Shown here piece by piece: positions 1 through 12,066 of a stretch of DNA of 64,000 bases. Below the pieces are notes generated by a model. The model saw only the letters and a list, made by a program, of their open reading frames with translations. It had not been told where the DNA came from and did not search any database. Origin of the DNA: Casuarius casuarius (taxonomy: Eukaryota; Chordata; Aves; Casuariiformes; Casuariidae); NCBI GenBank assembly GCA_003342895.1, contig PTFA01000337.1, forward strand, positions 434,001 through 498,000, given 5' to 3'. How positions within the stretch are numbered: position 1 is the stretch's first letter; each line of letters starts with the position of its first letter. A program made the translations under genes and the position numbers.

Positions 1-1969
1 GACGTTGAAGAAATCTTGAGAAACATCCAAGATACCCTCAAAAAATTTGGCCTATGCTTTCTCTAACTATAAGAGGCTGTAAAGAAGGGCTGTTCACTAA
101 TAATGGTACCTTTTTCAGTAAGGGAAGAGTGCTACTTAAAATCATCCACTTGAGCTTTTTCCAACTAGAAAACCTCTCTTCGGTTGGCAGTAATCACAAC
201 TAATGTTACCCTTGTAACACTGTGTTTTCCTTTAAAAGGTGGTTTTGAAAGGTAACTTCCCTGAAGGGAACTATTAGCTGAAGCTCTTTCCTCCTCTTCT
301 TCATCTATATGGAGATCTAGCAGCTTAGTCTCAACATCTCATTTCTTTCCATTCTTTTTTGCTCAGAAACAGAGCAAAGCTATTTCCAGTATTTCCCTCT
401 GCTCCATCTACTCCTATAATAGCAATCATTCACAACTCTATCCAGCAGTCCTCATCTTAGATTTCTTGCACTCTTCTTCAGAATCTCCTTAAAACCTGCT
501 TAAGAATTGGTAGTTTATTCTACCCTCAGTAGAATATTGATGATTACAAATCATAATTCATTTTCCAATGCAATCCGTGCCACTGGATGGCTATCACAAT
601 ACCAGCAATCGGATAATCACCAGCTGCCTCAAAACTGACCCCATTAGAGATACTCGCTATTAACATAAGAGTGGCTACAGGAAACTAAGCAAGATAATAC
701 TGCCTAGTTAATAAAAAATCCAGTCATATTATACCGTCGTTTTACAAAGGTTTTGTAGAAGCAATTAGCCTCCTAATCACTATTGATATTTACAAACCAA
801 CAGCATTAATTCCACTCAGCTCAAATCATTATTCATATTCACCACATAAGAGATTTCAGCTTCTCTGCAATTAATAAATCACTGTTCCCCAAGCCATGGC
901 CCTTCAGAAAAAAGTCAGAATATCAAAAAAAGGAGATATAAGAAGAAAATATACCTATCATAATGGGAAAGATGTTACCCATGCCAATTTTTACTTTAAC
1001 TTAATTAGAATATTTAACAGTAAGTTACACTGCAGAAGAAATAAAAATTACATGTGTTCTAAAGCCGTTTGGACAATGAAGAGAATATAAATATCAAAGA
1101 GAATCTTCCCAACATGACAAGACCAGAGACCATGTGAATATACTGTAAACAATTACAGAAAAAAACAAAACACAAATATAATCCAAGATAATTCTTTTCA
1201 GTGAAACCAAGTACATTTCATCTGTGTCCTGTACAGCTACATTAACTGATCTTTCTAAATGAGAATTCACATGCTGAAGCATGTAAAGCATTTTCAGCAC
1301 AAAAAGGCTAAACTCTCTTATTTTACAGTTTCCTCTCCCACCCCCTCAGCCATGTTGCTGCTGGCAGATGTTTAACTAAAATACATACAAATATCAAAAA
1401 CAGTCCAAACTAGAGGCTTCCTAAAGCAAAATGTATAACTTTTCAGGAAAATTTGGGGAACAATATACTATTGATTAGCTGATAATAGGGTAATAAACTT
1501 TACAAAAGCTGGAAGAACATGAATAAATTTTGTCTTGCCTTTTTCAGCTTGCAGTCCTGACAAGCCCTGAATAATAAAGGGCCAGGCACAGAAAATCCAA
1601 ATCCTTGAAAATGCCTTATGCAGTTCTTCACAAAGAGAAGTCAAGAAACTATACAATTTGTAGGTGATTTTAACCAGGAATCAAGCAAATGTCTACTGTA
1701 CTCTCATGTAATGTTTTAAATTGTTATCAATCGATTGCAGGCATTTTATATTAGAATGCATCCTGTAGGTTATGCTAAGAAGAAATCATTGGAGAAACTA
1801 TTCCATCCTTGATTAACTGAAACCTATTCTATGATCAAGCGAAATCTGCGCACAAATGTCATCTGCTATCACATACAAAGTGCTCAGATAGTTTATAGGA
1901 GATTCTGCACTAGGAGTAATTCCATCCCTTTCTTTCTATAGTCTGCAATGTTCAAGTTTTCTTCATGGC

Positions 1970-2178
1970 CCTTGGAAAGGTGAGGAGAAAACCAACTGAG
2001 CTGAGTGCAAAAAGGAAAGAAAAGAAGAGAGAATCAACCAAGAATTTAAAAAAGCAAATCTGGAGAAAGATAAGTTAATATAAAAGGAAGGAAAGAAATA
2101 AAAGGAAATATAAAAAGAAAGGAAGAGTAAAGTATACACACACACCCCCCTTTTTTTTTTTTTTTTTTTAAAAAAAAA
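1970..2178. repeat. Purine-rich tract followed by CA, C, T and A runs
   Basis: About 150 bases from 1975 to 2130 are almost all A and G on the plus strand. They are followed by a short CA run, a C run, 19 T (2151-2169) and 9 A (2170-2178). This is simple-sequence DNA with no coding content. Confidence 0.7.
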
Positions 2179-5100
2179 CTGGATCTAGGACACAGATTAA
2201 TTTACTATCTCCAATTCACTGGGTTCAAATAGCAAGCAGCAATTTATAACAGCTATTCAGAAGAACAAAATGCTCTCTCTTTCAAGTTTCTGATAAACAA
2301 ACCTGCATTATCCAAACCCAGGAACACTGATTCGTGTTCTGCCACACCAGGAAAGACAACAAATACGAGAATGTATAATTTAACTCTCAGCTTTAAATGT
2401 TATTTCCCAGCAANCCCAATAAGGTGTGACTGATATAAATATATATATATAAATAAAAATAAAATATGAGAAGTTTATGCCACTTTGCTAGAATTATATC
2501 TGTGAAAAAATAAATTAACTTAAAACATTTCCAAGATACTGAAACCAAAATTTCCATTCACTCCAACTTTACTTAAACNCAAAAATCATTAAATACAAAA
2601 AAATACATGACTATCAACAGAAGCAGAAAGATATCTCTAGCCTAACTGAATTTTTTTTCTAATTATTACTCTGTAGCACAAAAAAAAACCCTCTTCTGAA
2701 TAAACAGCACTAACAAGGGACTTATTCCATAAACGAATACTGAAGTCTCTCATCTGCCATCAAATATTGTAAAACAGAAGAGCAAAAAGAAAGAAAAAAA
2801 AGAAAAGGTGCGTGGGTAGTGGAAGCCATAGTTTTTTAAGGTATTGAATTCAGCAAAATGACTTTAAAATACTGGAAAATATGTAAAATAATTATACTGA
2901 TACGTTATTTTGGGACATCAAATGTTATATGCTTGTATGTTATACTTTGTCTTGCAGTGCCACCCAGTGGAAGTGATTTAGTATTTCACATACCCTTATC
3001 TACTACCGGAAGAGATTACATTAATTTATTTTGTTGTGTCAGTGGTCAGCGTGCAGAGATTCTTTCGATCTGGCACAAGCTATTTTTCTTATAATATTAA
3101 GAAATATGTTTTTACTGTTAACAGTGGCAGCACGTTATTGTTGCTATTGAGTAAAAATACAAGGCTTATTCATTCTACTGCAGTAGAGATGTCAATAAAC
3201 AGTTTATTTTTGTTTTTAGCCTAACATACATAGCTTACTGAAAACAAGCATCAGCTAGCAAATACCATGGAATGAAGTATGTTTGCTGGTCAAATTGCCT
3301 ACATGCAGATGTGAAATGTAAACAGGATCTATCACACACACTAAACTAAACACAAACTGAGCAATATCCAAAAACTAGCAAGTCATTTGTGAGACAGTAT
3401 CGGTACAGTGAGACCTTGATTTACAAGCTAGAGCCAGCTGCAAGAACCATTTTCANTGACAAGAGCTACAAGGCAAGTCACCTCTATATTATTTTTTTTA
3501 TTTATCAAGAAATTAAAGTACAACATAAGAACACATATACATGTACCTGAGATCTAAATCTAGATTTACAACCTATGGCTGTAAACGTCCAAAACGAAAA
3601 AGCCTCACATTTGCCTAGGGTTTCACAACCATTATTTTAAGAAGGCTACTACAAAAGGAAATTTTTATAAAAGTCTGAAACAGATCAGTGTTTTCAGATC
3701 CATAAGACACAAACGTATTTTTTTTTTTTTGCTCTGGCTTTACTAATGGACCATATTTTTCACTTAAGTACTGAATTTCTAGAGGAATTAAAAACATCTT
3801 ATGTTCTAATCAGAACAGATTGAAAGTATGGCTATCATTTATTAACATCATTTTTCAAGTAAAGCACACAAAAAAACCATATATGATCAAAGCAACATAT
3901 TCCCCGCAAGCCTGTGGCAAATCATGTGCAAATTAACATTTGGTACACTTTTCAGATGTTATTAGTTCTAAAAGCTATAGCCTGCATTGTGGTACATAGA
4001 CAATGGTTCTGCCAAAGAGACAAGGTGAAGAGGGAAGGGGAGTGGAAATCCCACATTCAAATAAATTCTAAATATCTGGAGAAAAAAGAAATCAGATTAC
4101 NTCTGATAAGTGGAAGCTTAGATCAGGGTTTTCGTAATACATTCCTTTAGAAATATCATCCATCTTCAACATGCTCCTTGTTGGAGACAAGGATCTGCCT
4201 TACAATTGCAGCTTTGGGCTGTGCTGAGATCGGGTGGGGCAGAAGAGATGATAGCAAGTAAGGCTCCCTCGCCTCCCTCCACAGGTTGAGAGATCTTTGA
4301 GAAAGGAATCCCCTCAAAATTCGAATGCAAAGGAAGCATTTGAATAACAGTTAGGGAAATAAACTAAGAAAAATAAGGAGAAAAGTGAAAAAAATCTAGG
4401 ATGAAGAGTTCAGAATTAAAGGCATAATAATGTAACTCATTACTACTTAAAAAAAAAAAAAAAGTTACCAGTATGAGAGACGAGAAAAAAAGAAGACTGA
4501 AAGCTTAGATGGTCTAGCAAATAAGGAAGTTATTAAAGCAGAACATCTTAATCAGAGGAGCTAAAAGGGGCCATATAATACAAGGATTCACCATTCTTCT
4601 CCATCACTGCCACATATTTAAGAAAACCACTAGAAATGTTCCACCTCTACTGCTGATCCAAAAAAAGAGGTTTTCATTTTCTTTCTGCTTCTGACCACAT
4701 CAAATTTATGGCAACCACTGTTCAAACAGTTAAAGGCAGAGCTGAACACTAAGTTTTATATGATGGTGAGAAATGAANGTCACTGTGGTCACAAGAATAT
4801 GACAATCAATACAAGTTGTCCAACAATATCAAATACTGCTGTCCATCTGCTCAAATACTAGAAGTNTCTATTCCACATCAATTCTTTTCCTCATTTGATT
4901 TTATAGCTAGCAGTGACTCAAAAATGGCTAAAAATAATATATATAAAGCACTTTGTGGTTCTAAGTCACCTTATTTACAAATGAAAATATTGACATACAG
5001 AAGATTAATGCTTTATTCTAATGCTTAAGACACAAATTCATAATAACACTGTGTATGTACTATAGCAGAAGTAACTCAGTTCCAGTTAAGAGCAAGTACC

Positions 5101-7531
5101 CCTCTGTATTTATTGTCAAGTATTCTGAATGTTGTAAAAACTACATGTTTATCTCACTGCCTTGAAATTTGGGATGCCACAGAGGCAGAACTCCAAATCC
5201 CAGGTCATTCGAGACAAATGCCCCCAAAGCAGTTTCCTGGAAAAACAAACAAACAAACCAACCCACAAAATTCAACAACTGCTTAATGTTAATCTTCCAG
5301 ATTCTATTACCACATCTTTCTGCATATGTGTGAATAAAATCATAGATTAGTCATGCTGATGGTGTTCCTTATCCTTTGACTTTCTCTTCAGCTATTACAT
5401 TTTATTCACTACCACTATAAGGAAATAAAATCAAGTTCTATGCTCAAAGAGCAATGTTAATTTAATAATCCCCAAATACTAAATTCTTGTGTGTGTTTCT
5501 GAAACTTTAAATCTGGTCACAGATGTGCTGGAAACTAGAAGTCCTTGTCCTTCTCATACAGTATTAATTTCTTCTCCTTCGCAGTGATTTGAAAAAGCCA
5601 TCACCTACAGGCCATGGTCTCTATGGTTCAACCCATATTTCTGACCATAATATAAGCCAAGATATAGAAGGATGCCTTAAACCTAACTCAAATGTAAACC
5701 ACTGTCTCCAGGAAATGCAAAGTTCTGGTACAGGCTACCTCTGCACTGTGAGGAAGCTGTCTGGAAGTAAACNGAAGAAAACCAAGAGGGATAGTGAGCC
5801 AGTTGTATGGCCTAAGGACAGGCTGAAATAAGGATAGATAGAACACCTAGAGGAACCAGATACAGGTTTGGTTCATAGTTTGGGTTACAAATAAAAAAGA
5901 AGTGGGGTTAGACTATCCAGTGGCCTGATATCTAGATACACATGTGCGCAGAGCAGAATAAATGATTTGATACTAATGATATAGCAGGATAGGCAAATAA
6001 GTTGGACTGAAAATGAGTCAGGATGTTGCAGGGAGTGGAGAGGGAAAGGAAGAGAAGCGCGCACACTGATCTTCTCTCACATAAGTTACTGTAACTATTA
6101 CATAAAATACCTGCCAAAAACCATCTAGATTCATCTCTCCATTAGCAATGCCATCATTCAAGTATTTTAGTGGAAATGTGCTATTCTTATCTGGTTAGAA
6201 TAGGTATGCAGTACACCATCCAAGAACCACATAGCTCATTTGACCTTTACACAGGCAGAACATCAAATACAAACAACAGGCAGAACGACAAAACTACATG
6301 ATAGTTAAAGAGGGCAACTTAAATCCTGCAGAAAACATTTCAACTGTTTAAAAAAAAATACATTTTAGTAAGATAGCCCAAAATATCTTAAATATTAATT
6401 TAGCAAAACTCATGTCTCAAAACTAAGAGGCAAAACTAAGAAACTACACCTATGCTATGCTAATTGTTGCCATCTTTGCCACAGCTGTAGTATGCCCCTA
6501 ACACAAACACATTTTTTTGAATTAACTTTTAAAAGGCAACACAGTTCAAAAGTCTACACCAGCCTAACAGTAAAAATGCCAAACTACACAATCAAAAAAT
6601 GTCACTCTTGCTAAATATTGCAGCCCTATAATTGGCACATACATAATATCACCTAACAAATACACTCATTTACTCCTCATTCAATCACAGTTCACATCCA
6701 ACTTCCATCTTACTGCTGACAGTTCACCAGAGCAAACATACTTTTCTGTTTCACTATTAACATGATGTACTCAATGCTAACATTAAAAATGCCTAAAAGA
6801 TAATTCAGAAAAAAGGCGTATCACTCAGTAAATATACAGTTCAGGCAAAGGTCAGCCCACCAAAGTTGTGCTATATTACAGTCACAGCTTTAAAAACAAA
6901 GGAAATAAAATCATCCACCTTAGAACACACCTGAATTCAACAAGTCAACAGAACTAAAATGCTGAGAGATTTCAGGGGGAACGACTAAGGCTGTAAGCAC
7001 ACGTACCAAACACTACATCGTGGTCATGTTCTTCTCAATGAACCGAGAGCCCAGAGACTTGACCTGCTCAGGGACCAGTACCTGGAACGCTGCTAACGGC
7101 TAGCGGGAAAAGCAGAGCATGGAACAAGTAGCCAGAAGCGTCACCTCTGAACCAAGAGCGGAGTAAAGAAGAAAAGTGGCTGGTCTACTAAAGTTTATAC
7201 GAGAGATCAGTTTCATACGTATTTCTCTAACTCATGCCTACTCACTTCAAGCCTATTTCTAAGACCACCTCTTCGAAGGAGTTCAGCTGGCCATGGGGCC
7301 TCACCGCCCGCACACAAGCCAATACCGGATTCCTCCCACAGGCTTCCTGACCCATTCAGACACTAAATCCAAGCCGAGCAGGACAGGCAGCTGGAAGTCA
7401 GGGGTCTGATACGCGGCAGAGACCTTGGCCAACCAGGAAGCCAGCGGGCGAGGCTGGGGGACCACTGAAAACAGTGCAGCCGGCCCTAACAAGGAAACCA
7501 CCGTAACAGGCAGCACCTACGGGAGCCCCAG

Positions 7532-7617
7532 NNNNNNNNNNNNNNNNNNNNNNNNNNNNNNNNNNNNNNNNNNNNNNNNNNNNNNNNNNNNNNNNNNNNN
7601 NNNNNNNNNNNNNNNNN
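7532..7617. other. Assembly gap (86 N)
   Basis: A run of N lies just inside NUDCD1 intron 1, at the edge of the GC-rich promoter island. The flanking sequence on the right is extremely GC-rich, which probably caused the sequencing dropout. Any reading frame spanning it is an artefact. Confidence 0.99.
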
Positions 7618-7669
7618 CTCCCGCCGCCGGCCCGGCCCGCGGCCTCCTCCGCGCCGCGCCGCGCCTCAC

Positions 7670-7787
7670 CCGCGTCGAGCCCCAGCTGGTAGCAGGCCAG
7701 CGGCTCCAGGGACAGCTTGTAGCCCTCGAACTTGGGGTCCAGGAGGAGGCGCTTCGCCCTCAGGGAGCAGTGCGCGGCACCCTCCAT
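7670..7787 (-). CDS. NUDCD1: NUDCD1 exon 1 (N-terminal coding exon)
   Basis: NUDCD1 (NudC domain-containing 1, also CML66) is a NudC-family protein with a central CS/p23-like domain, thought to act as a co-chaperone and binding partner of RNA helicase DHX15. Only the first coding exon is present. Its ATG is at 7787-7785 on the minus strand and it encodes 39 residues plus one base. The translation starts MEGAAHCSLRAKRLLLDP and continues through FEGYKLSLEPLACYQLGLDA, closely matching the vertebrate N-terminus as I know it. The exon ends in a clean donor (gtgag, plus 7665-7669). The remaining exons, including the CS domain, lie beyond the left edge. The start sits about 0.7 kb from the ENY2 start in a shared CpG island, so the two genes are divergent. 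Confidence 0.93.
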
Positions 7788-7932
7788 CCCCGGCGCGGCG
7801 GCGCCGCCACGAAAGCGCGCACAGGCGGCAGCAGCTCCCCCCTCCTCGCGCGCCCTGTAGCGGCGAGAGCAGCCGCGGGGCACCACGGGGAGGGTAGTTC
7901 CGGACGCCGAAAGGCCTGCCTGGCGCCGCGGG

Positions 7933-7953
7933 GCATGCTGGGAGCTGTAGTTC
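7933..7953 (-). promoter_or_regulatory. ZNF143/THAP11-type SBS motif, copy 1
   Basis: The plus strand reads GCATGCTGGGAGCTGTAGTT, the reverse complement of the known ACTACAnnTCCCAnnATGC-type element bound by ZNF143 and THAP11/HCFC1. Such elements are common in divergent CpG-island promoters. It lies about 146 bp upstream of the NUDCD1 ATG. Confidence 0.75.
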
Positions 7954-8045
7954 GGGCCCAAGTGCGGTCGGGAGCGCTGCGGAGCGGGGCACGTGGGCAG
8001 AGAGGTTCGCACCCAGCCGCAGGCGCCCTCCGAGGGGGGCGCGCA

Positions 8046-8067
8046 GCATGCTGGGAGTTGTAGTTGC
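8046..8067 (-). promoter_or_regulatory. ZNF143/THAP11-type SBS motif, copy 2
   Basis: The plus strand reads GCATGCTGGGAGTTGTAGTT, in the same orientation as the copy at 7933 and 113 bp away. This copy is closer to the consensus ACTACAA-TCCCAGCATGC form. Confidence 0.78.
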
Positions 8068-8221
8068 CGAGCTGGCCGCCGGGGGCTGGGTCTCGGACTC
8101 CATTTCCCGGCGCCGCCGGCGCGCCGAGGAGGTGGAAGGCGGTGGGCTGCGCTGCGCGGCGCTGTGCGTTCGGGGGTGGCGCTGTCTTCCGCTGGCGGTG
8201 GGCGGGAGGCAGCGCTGGGAG

Positions 8222-8478
8222 GTGAGACTCGCCGTGCTGGGGGGCAGCTGCCGCCGTCCGCGCGGGGAGGAGAGGGGGCTGCGGCGGGGTCGGGGAGCCC
8301 GGGCCTGGCAGGGAGGAGCGGTGTCGCCGGCAGTCCGGGGAGGGGGGAGGGAGGCGTTTCCGCCTCGGCCCTGCTCCGGTTGTCGCCTCGGCCCTGCCCC
8401 GGCCAAGGGCCGCTTGGCTTCAGGCGGTGAAGCCCGGGCTTTACTGATATTGTTGAAACTTGCTTTTGCTTTGTGTAG
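8222..8478 (+). other. ENY2: Candidate 5'-UTR intron of ENY2
   Basis: A good acceptor (pyrimidine-rich tract ending TTTGTGTAG at 8478) lies 25 bases upstream of the ENY2 ATG. The best upstream donor is GGGAG|GTGAGA at 8221/8222. This implies a non-coding exon 1 ending at about 8221. The acceptor is convincing; the donor is one of several possible in this GC-rich block. Confidence 0.4.
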
Positions 8479-8503
8479 ATCTGTGAAAACCTAGACTCGC
8501 AAA

Positions 8504-8571
8504 ATGAATAAAGATGCCCAGATGAGAGCAACCATTAACCAAAAGCTGATAGAAACAGGAGAGCGAGAACG
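8504..8571 (+). CDS. ENY2: ENY2 coding exon 1
   Basis: It encodes the first 22 residues ([10 protein letters not shown]... to ...ETGERE) plus two bases of an Arg codon. The donor is G|GTGAGT after 8571. With 5'-UTR included the exon probably begins at 8479, after the TTTGTGTAG acceptor. Confidence 0.95.
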
Positions 8572-11500
8572 GTGAGTGCGCTTCCTGCACTATCCCTGTA
8601 GGACGCTTTAAATGTTACTGAATGTGAATGACGTCTGGAAGTAAAGCTTAACTAAATTTAACTCCAAATTCTTATTTAATTCTAAATTGTGTTGTATACA
8701 TGGATATTTCTCTTATTCTTAGTATGTTACTCCAGAATATATGTTCCCCTGTTCCTCACCCAACGTGAGATAAAGTGTGGCTGGGCAGACAGACCTATGG
8801 TTAAAGACATATGTAGTACAGAACTCTTCTTTGGTGGGGTGAGCTTTATTTATTTTGAAGACCTGATTGCAAGTGAAATGTTCTGACTTTAAAAGCCTGC
8901 ACACATTTGGCAGCAGACTTGACTCAGGGAGCTGGAGTGTTTATATCCTTACGTTTCTATCTTTCTTCTGTGGCTGTAGTAGCAAAGCTGCCTGAAGAAG
9001 TACTGTGAATCAGCTCCTGAGCCAAGACCTCTTTATTGTCCAACATGGTAAAATTAACTGAAATTGGTAGGATCCATTCAGGGTAGGATTCACATGCTGT
9101 TCAGCCATTTCTGCTGCTCCTCTTGTCAGTCACATGAGCAGTAATTGTAGACTTAATTTCCCTATTGATGCATATTTAAGTTAGGAATGTTTGCTTCTGC
9201 TAGCAAGAATTCAACTTTTTGTCTTAACAGCCTTAAAGAGTTGCTGAGAGCCAAGTTAATTGAATGTGGCTGGAAGGATCAGTTGAAGGCACATTGCAAA
9301 GGTAATGGTAGCCAACTAACTAAAGTCCTTTGTAATCAACTAAGGTTCTAGCCAAATGTCCCAGATGAAAGCTTCAACTGCCTAACAGTCAATCTTTACA
9401 AGACTTAGGCAAGAGGAAAGTGTCCATGGCAATTGATCTAAGATGTAAGAAAAATCTTGCTATCTTCTATTGGTCTTGAAATTTTCAAATTTCTTCTCTG
9501 ATCTGAAACTCATTAGGCTTCTGAGAAAAGTATTAGTATTGGTTCCCTAGGTATTAATGGTGATACAAGTTTTTGTTTGGGGGACTTCCTAATCACAGGA
9601 GAATAAAAACAAGAAGAAGGAAATTGAGAGAAAATGGACTGTGGTAAACAACTTACAAACACAGAACTGCATCATTTGCATATAGGAGTGAGAAAGAAAA
9701 GTGCTTTTGAATACATTTCATGAAAATAAGATAATCTACCTAGATGAGAGAAAACAACCTGAAGTCTTTCATGTTGAATTAACTGTTTATTGTTACTACA
9801 ACAGACAGATCCAACAGAAGGGACAGTTATTTTCTTTGGTATTTCCACCTAGATCCTCTTGCAATTGTGGATTAGAGCCAATAACTAAGCAGTACATGAT
9901 GAGCTTTTACAGGAAGTTGAACCAGGAAAAAACAGTGTTCAAACAATACATGTGATGTCAGTTGGTAAAGCAGATTTTGGTGTCTTGGGGACTAAGATTC
10001 TTCAGACCTTTTACCTATTGACATAAAGTTAAAACATTCATGTTTAAAGAACACGTTCTAGAACTATGCTGCTGAATTCAAGACTCTTTTCAGCATTGAC
10101 TTCTGCATTTTCAGTAGTCTTCAAGTTTTATAAGTAGAGAATTTCTTTGAACAAATGCTAGAATGTATTAATCACACAGTATTTATCATAGTTTTTATAT
10201 TTTGTGATAGGTTTTTACCTGTCTCAGATTTGCTTTTTCTTTGCTGAAATATGGATAGAGATGTTGTTTAAACCAATTAGGAAGATAAATATTTACAGCT
10301 CTTTTGTGCTGTCCTTTGTTGGATGTTAAATTGAAGTCTTGTATACACAACTTTGAGGAAGACAGATGCAATTGGAATGATTTGTTTGGAGATGTGAGCA
10401 GACCAACTTGCAAACTACTACAACACTTCCAGTAATACGCAAGTTTGGTAATATTCATATAAGCTTATACTTTGTAACATGAGATTTTTAAAATATGAGC
10501 TGGTCGAGATGCGTCAGTAGGGATAGGTTCACATTCTTAAACCTATAGTATGAAATGGAGACTAAATCCATTGTAATATAAAGTAGATACTGAGTTAACA
10601 ACGTAATTTTAGATTACGCACTAGTCTTCTCTGACCTACGCGTGCAGGCTTTGTATCTTAATCATTGGCACAAGTTTTGTCTTACAATGAATAAACTAAA
10701 AGTCTGCAAATGTCTGTGTTGGCCTTCTTTAGATGTGATTAAAGAAAAAGGATTAGAGCATGTTACTGTTGATGATTTGGTGGCAGAAATCACTCCCAAA
10801 GGCAGAGGTAAGAAAATTAAAAGGAAAAGTGACTGTGATCATGCATGAACAAATATACCTACCTATATTTCAAGGTTAGTTTCAAAGCAGCACTGTGAAC
10901 TAGCTTATGTTGTATGTGAAGGAAAAGTGTTAATAGCTTGATATTAACTGGAAACAAAATGTTTAAATTTGTATTGTGTAACGACCATTCTTTTTGCACT
11001 GACCCTTGTGTATAAAATACTTCTTGAGGTTACTTTTTGTAGTCATGTGAGCCTATTTTCATATTTATAATTACTATGTACTACTAAATACTACTATTCA
11101 GTCCCAGGAAAATTTCTGTCACTGAAGTGACATTGCCTTAGGTATGTAGCAGAGATTTTCTAAAATTCCAACTGTTTCTTAGAAAAAAACCTGAACTAAC
11201 AGGGTACTAGCATAATGGGTAGTGGGAAAAGCAAAGGACAGAACATGCGCACACACACACATGTGCACGCACACACACACACACACACGCACGAAATTCT
11301 TTATACATACAGTTCCACTTGGAGTGTCTAAGAAGCTTTGCTGATAGTGGGAGAAACTTCATTATCTCTTAAATAAAAAATAGACCTTCAAAATAACTTG
11401 TTGAAGATTCTTATTCTGAGGTCATGGCTGAGAGTTTTTTGCTTTTAAATTTGTGAAGAAAAAGGTACCCAGGATAATCAAACTAATTTCTGGTGATTTG

Positions 11501-11875
11501 TTTCCTGTTGAATAAGCCTTTCCCTTAAATGTTCAAATCTCTCGATTATGGCCAGGTAAAAACCTGCCTTTTTTTACAACAATAGAACCCAATAGACTTC
11601 AATTTTAGCCTCTTTTAAATAAGAAAAAAATAGATATGTGTTATATTTAAAAAAAAAAAAATCAAGTAGCTTTGGTTACCTCAGGTATTAACAGAATTGC
11701 AAGAACAAATTCAAATATAAGTAGCTGTTGCAAAANGTTGATTTTGGCTATCATCTTTTCTATTTTGTCTTTTTTACTTACTTTCTTATTTGTTTCAGCC
11801 TTGGTACCGGACAGTGTAAAGAAAGAACTCCTACAAAGAATAAGAACCTTCCTTGCCCAGCATGCCAGTCTTTAA
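8504..11875 (+). CDS. ENY2: ENY2, transcription and mRNA export factor (spliced, 4 coding exons)
   Basis: ENY2 is a small helical nuclear protein shared by two complexes: the SAGA deubiquitinase module (with USP22, ATXN7 and ATXN7L3), which removes ubiquitin from histone H2B, and TREX-2 (on the GANP scaffold), which links transcription to mRNA export. Coding exons are 8504-8571, 9231-9301, 10733-10807 and 11799-11875. The lengths 68+71+75+77 give 291 nt, which is 96 residues plus TAA, and every junction keeps frame with GT-AG signals. The protein starts [20 protein letters not shown] and ends [15 protein letters not shown], almost identical to mammalian ENY2. The ATG at 8504 is preceded by an in-frame TAG at 8492, so this spliced form cannot carry the short N-terminal extension of human ENY2. 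Transcription probably comes from the island shared with NUDCD1. Confidence 0.97.
9231..9301 (+). CDS. ENY2: ENY2 coding exon 2
   Basis: The acceptor is TCTTAACAG at 9230. It encodes [20 protein letters not shown] and HCK, then one base. The donor is AAAG|GTAATG after 9301. This is the helical core of ENY2. Confidence 0.95.
10733..10807 (+). CDS. ENY2: ENY2 coding exon 3
   Basis: The acceptor is CTTCTTTAG at 10732. It encodes [25 protein letters not shown], then one base. The donor is GCAGAG|GTAAGA after 10807. Confidence 0.95.
11247..11293. repeat. (CA)n microsatellite in ENY2 intron 3
   Basis: An interrupted CA dinucleotide repeat with ATGTGCACGC interruptions lies between ENY2 coding exons 3 and 4. 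Confidence 0.9.
11799..11875 (+). CDS. ENY2: ENY2 coding exon 4 (C-terminus)
   Basis: The acceptor is TTGTTTCAG at 11798. It encodes [18 protein letters not shown] and then LAQHASL, ending in TAA at 11873-11875. The C-terminal helix is the part that packs against partner proteins in SAGA and TREX-2. Confidence 0.95.
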
Positions 11876-11963
11876 CTTTGACATTGTCTTGGATACAGTG
11901 TTTCTGTATTATGTCAGTCATGTCAGGATTGGAATGCACTTTCCATACTGAAGGATTGAAGTA

Positions 11964-12004
11964 TTTTTTTCTTTCTTTTTTTCTTTTTTTTTTTTTTTTT
12001 TTTT
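11964..12004 (+). repeat. T-rich run in the ENY2 3'-UTR
   Basis: Pyrimidine blocks of T with a few C end in an unbroken run of about 20 T, roughly 90 bases after the ENY2 stop codon and upstream of the first AATAAA. In RNA this is a long U-tract in the 3'-UTR. Confidence 0.8.
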
Positions 12005-12060
12005 ATGATGAGTTGAAATTTCATTGCACTGCATCAGTTTCTTAAATTTGGTGTTATTTT

Positions 12061-12066
12061 AATAAA
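12061..12066 (+). terminator. ENY2: ENY2 polyadenylation signal, proximal (AATAAA)
   Basis: Canonical AATAAA about 190 bases after the stop codon, followed within 30 bases by GT-rich sequence (TTTTGTGGACTTGTG). Confidence 0.7.

Larger units (their letters stand above)
1..7669 (-). other. NUDCD1: NUDCD1 first intron (partial), no exon recognised
   Basis: This AT-rich stretch lies downstream (on the minus strand) of the NUDCD1 exon 1 splice donor, so I read it as intron 1 continuing past the left edge. The reading frames on either strand are short (under 85 codons up to 7.3 kb) and none resembles the next part of NUDCD1. It holds homopolymer and purine-rich tracts but no gene that I can support. 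That it is intron is inferred from the exon 1 donor alone. Confidence 0.7.
7618..8440. promoter_or_regulatory. CpG-island bidirectional promoter of NUDCD1 and ENY2
   Basis: A block of about 0.8 kb, very rich in G, C and CpG, separates the NUDCD1 start codon (minus strand, 7787) from the ENY2 start codon (plus strand, 8504). No TATA box is evident. It carries two near-consensus ZNF143/THAP11-type motifs, at 7933-7953 and 8046-8067, and weaker look-alikes near 7882-7905 and 8090-8107. The arrangement is typical of a housekeeping divergent promoter. Exact transcription starts cannot be read from sequence. Long open frames here on both strands come from the base composition and are not genes. Confidence 0.85.

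Noticed and set aside
7017..7110. Short minus-strand frame containing FQVLVPEQVKSLGSRFIE
   Set aside because: It looks protein-like, but only about 28 codons lie between stops, with no convincing splice sites. I could not match it to a family, and it lies in the NUDCD1 intron.
7398..8531. Long open frames on both strands across the first GC-rich island (up to 377 codons)
   Set aside because: They run through N bases and CpG-rich DNA where stops are rare. Only the stretch 7787-7670 on the minus strand matches a protein (NUDCD1 exon 1).
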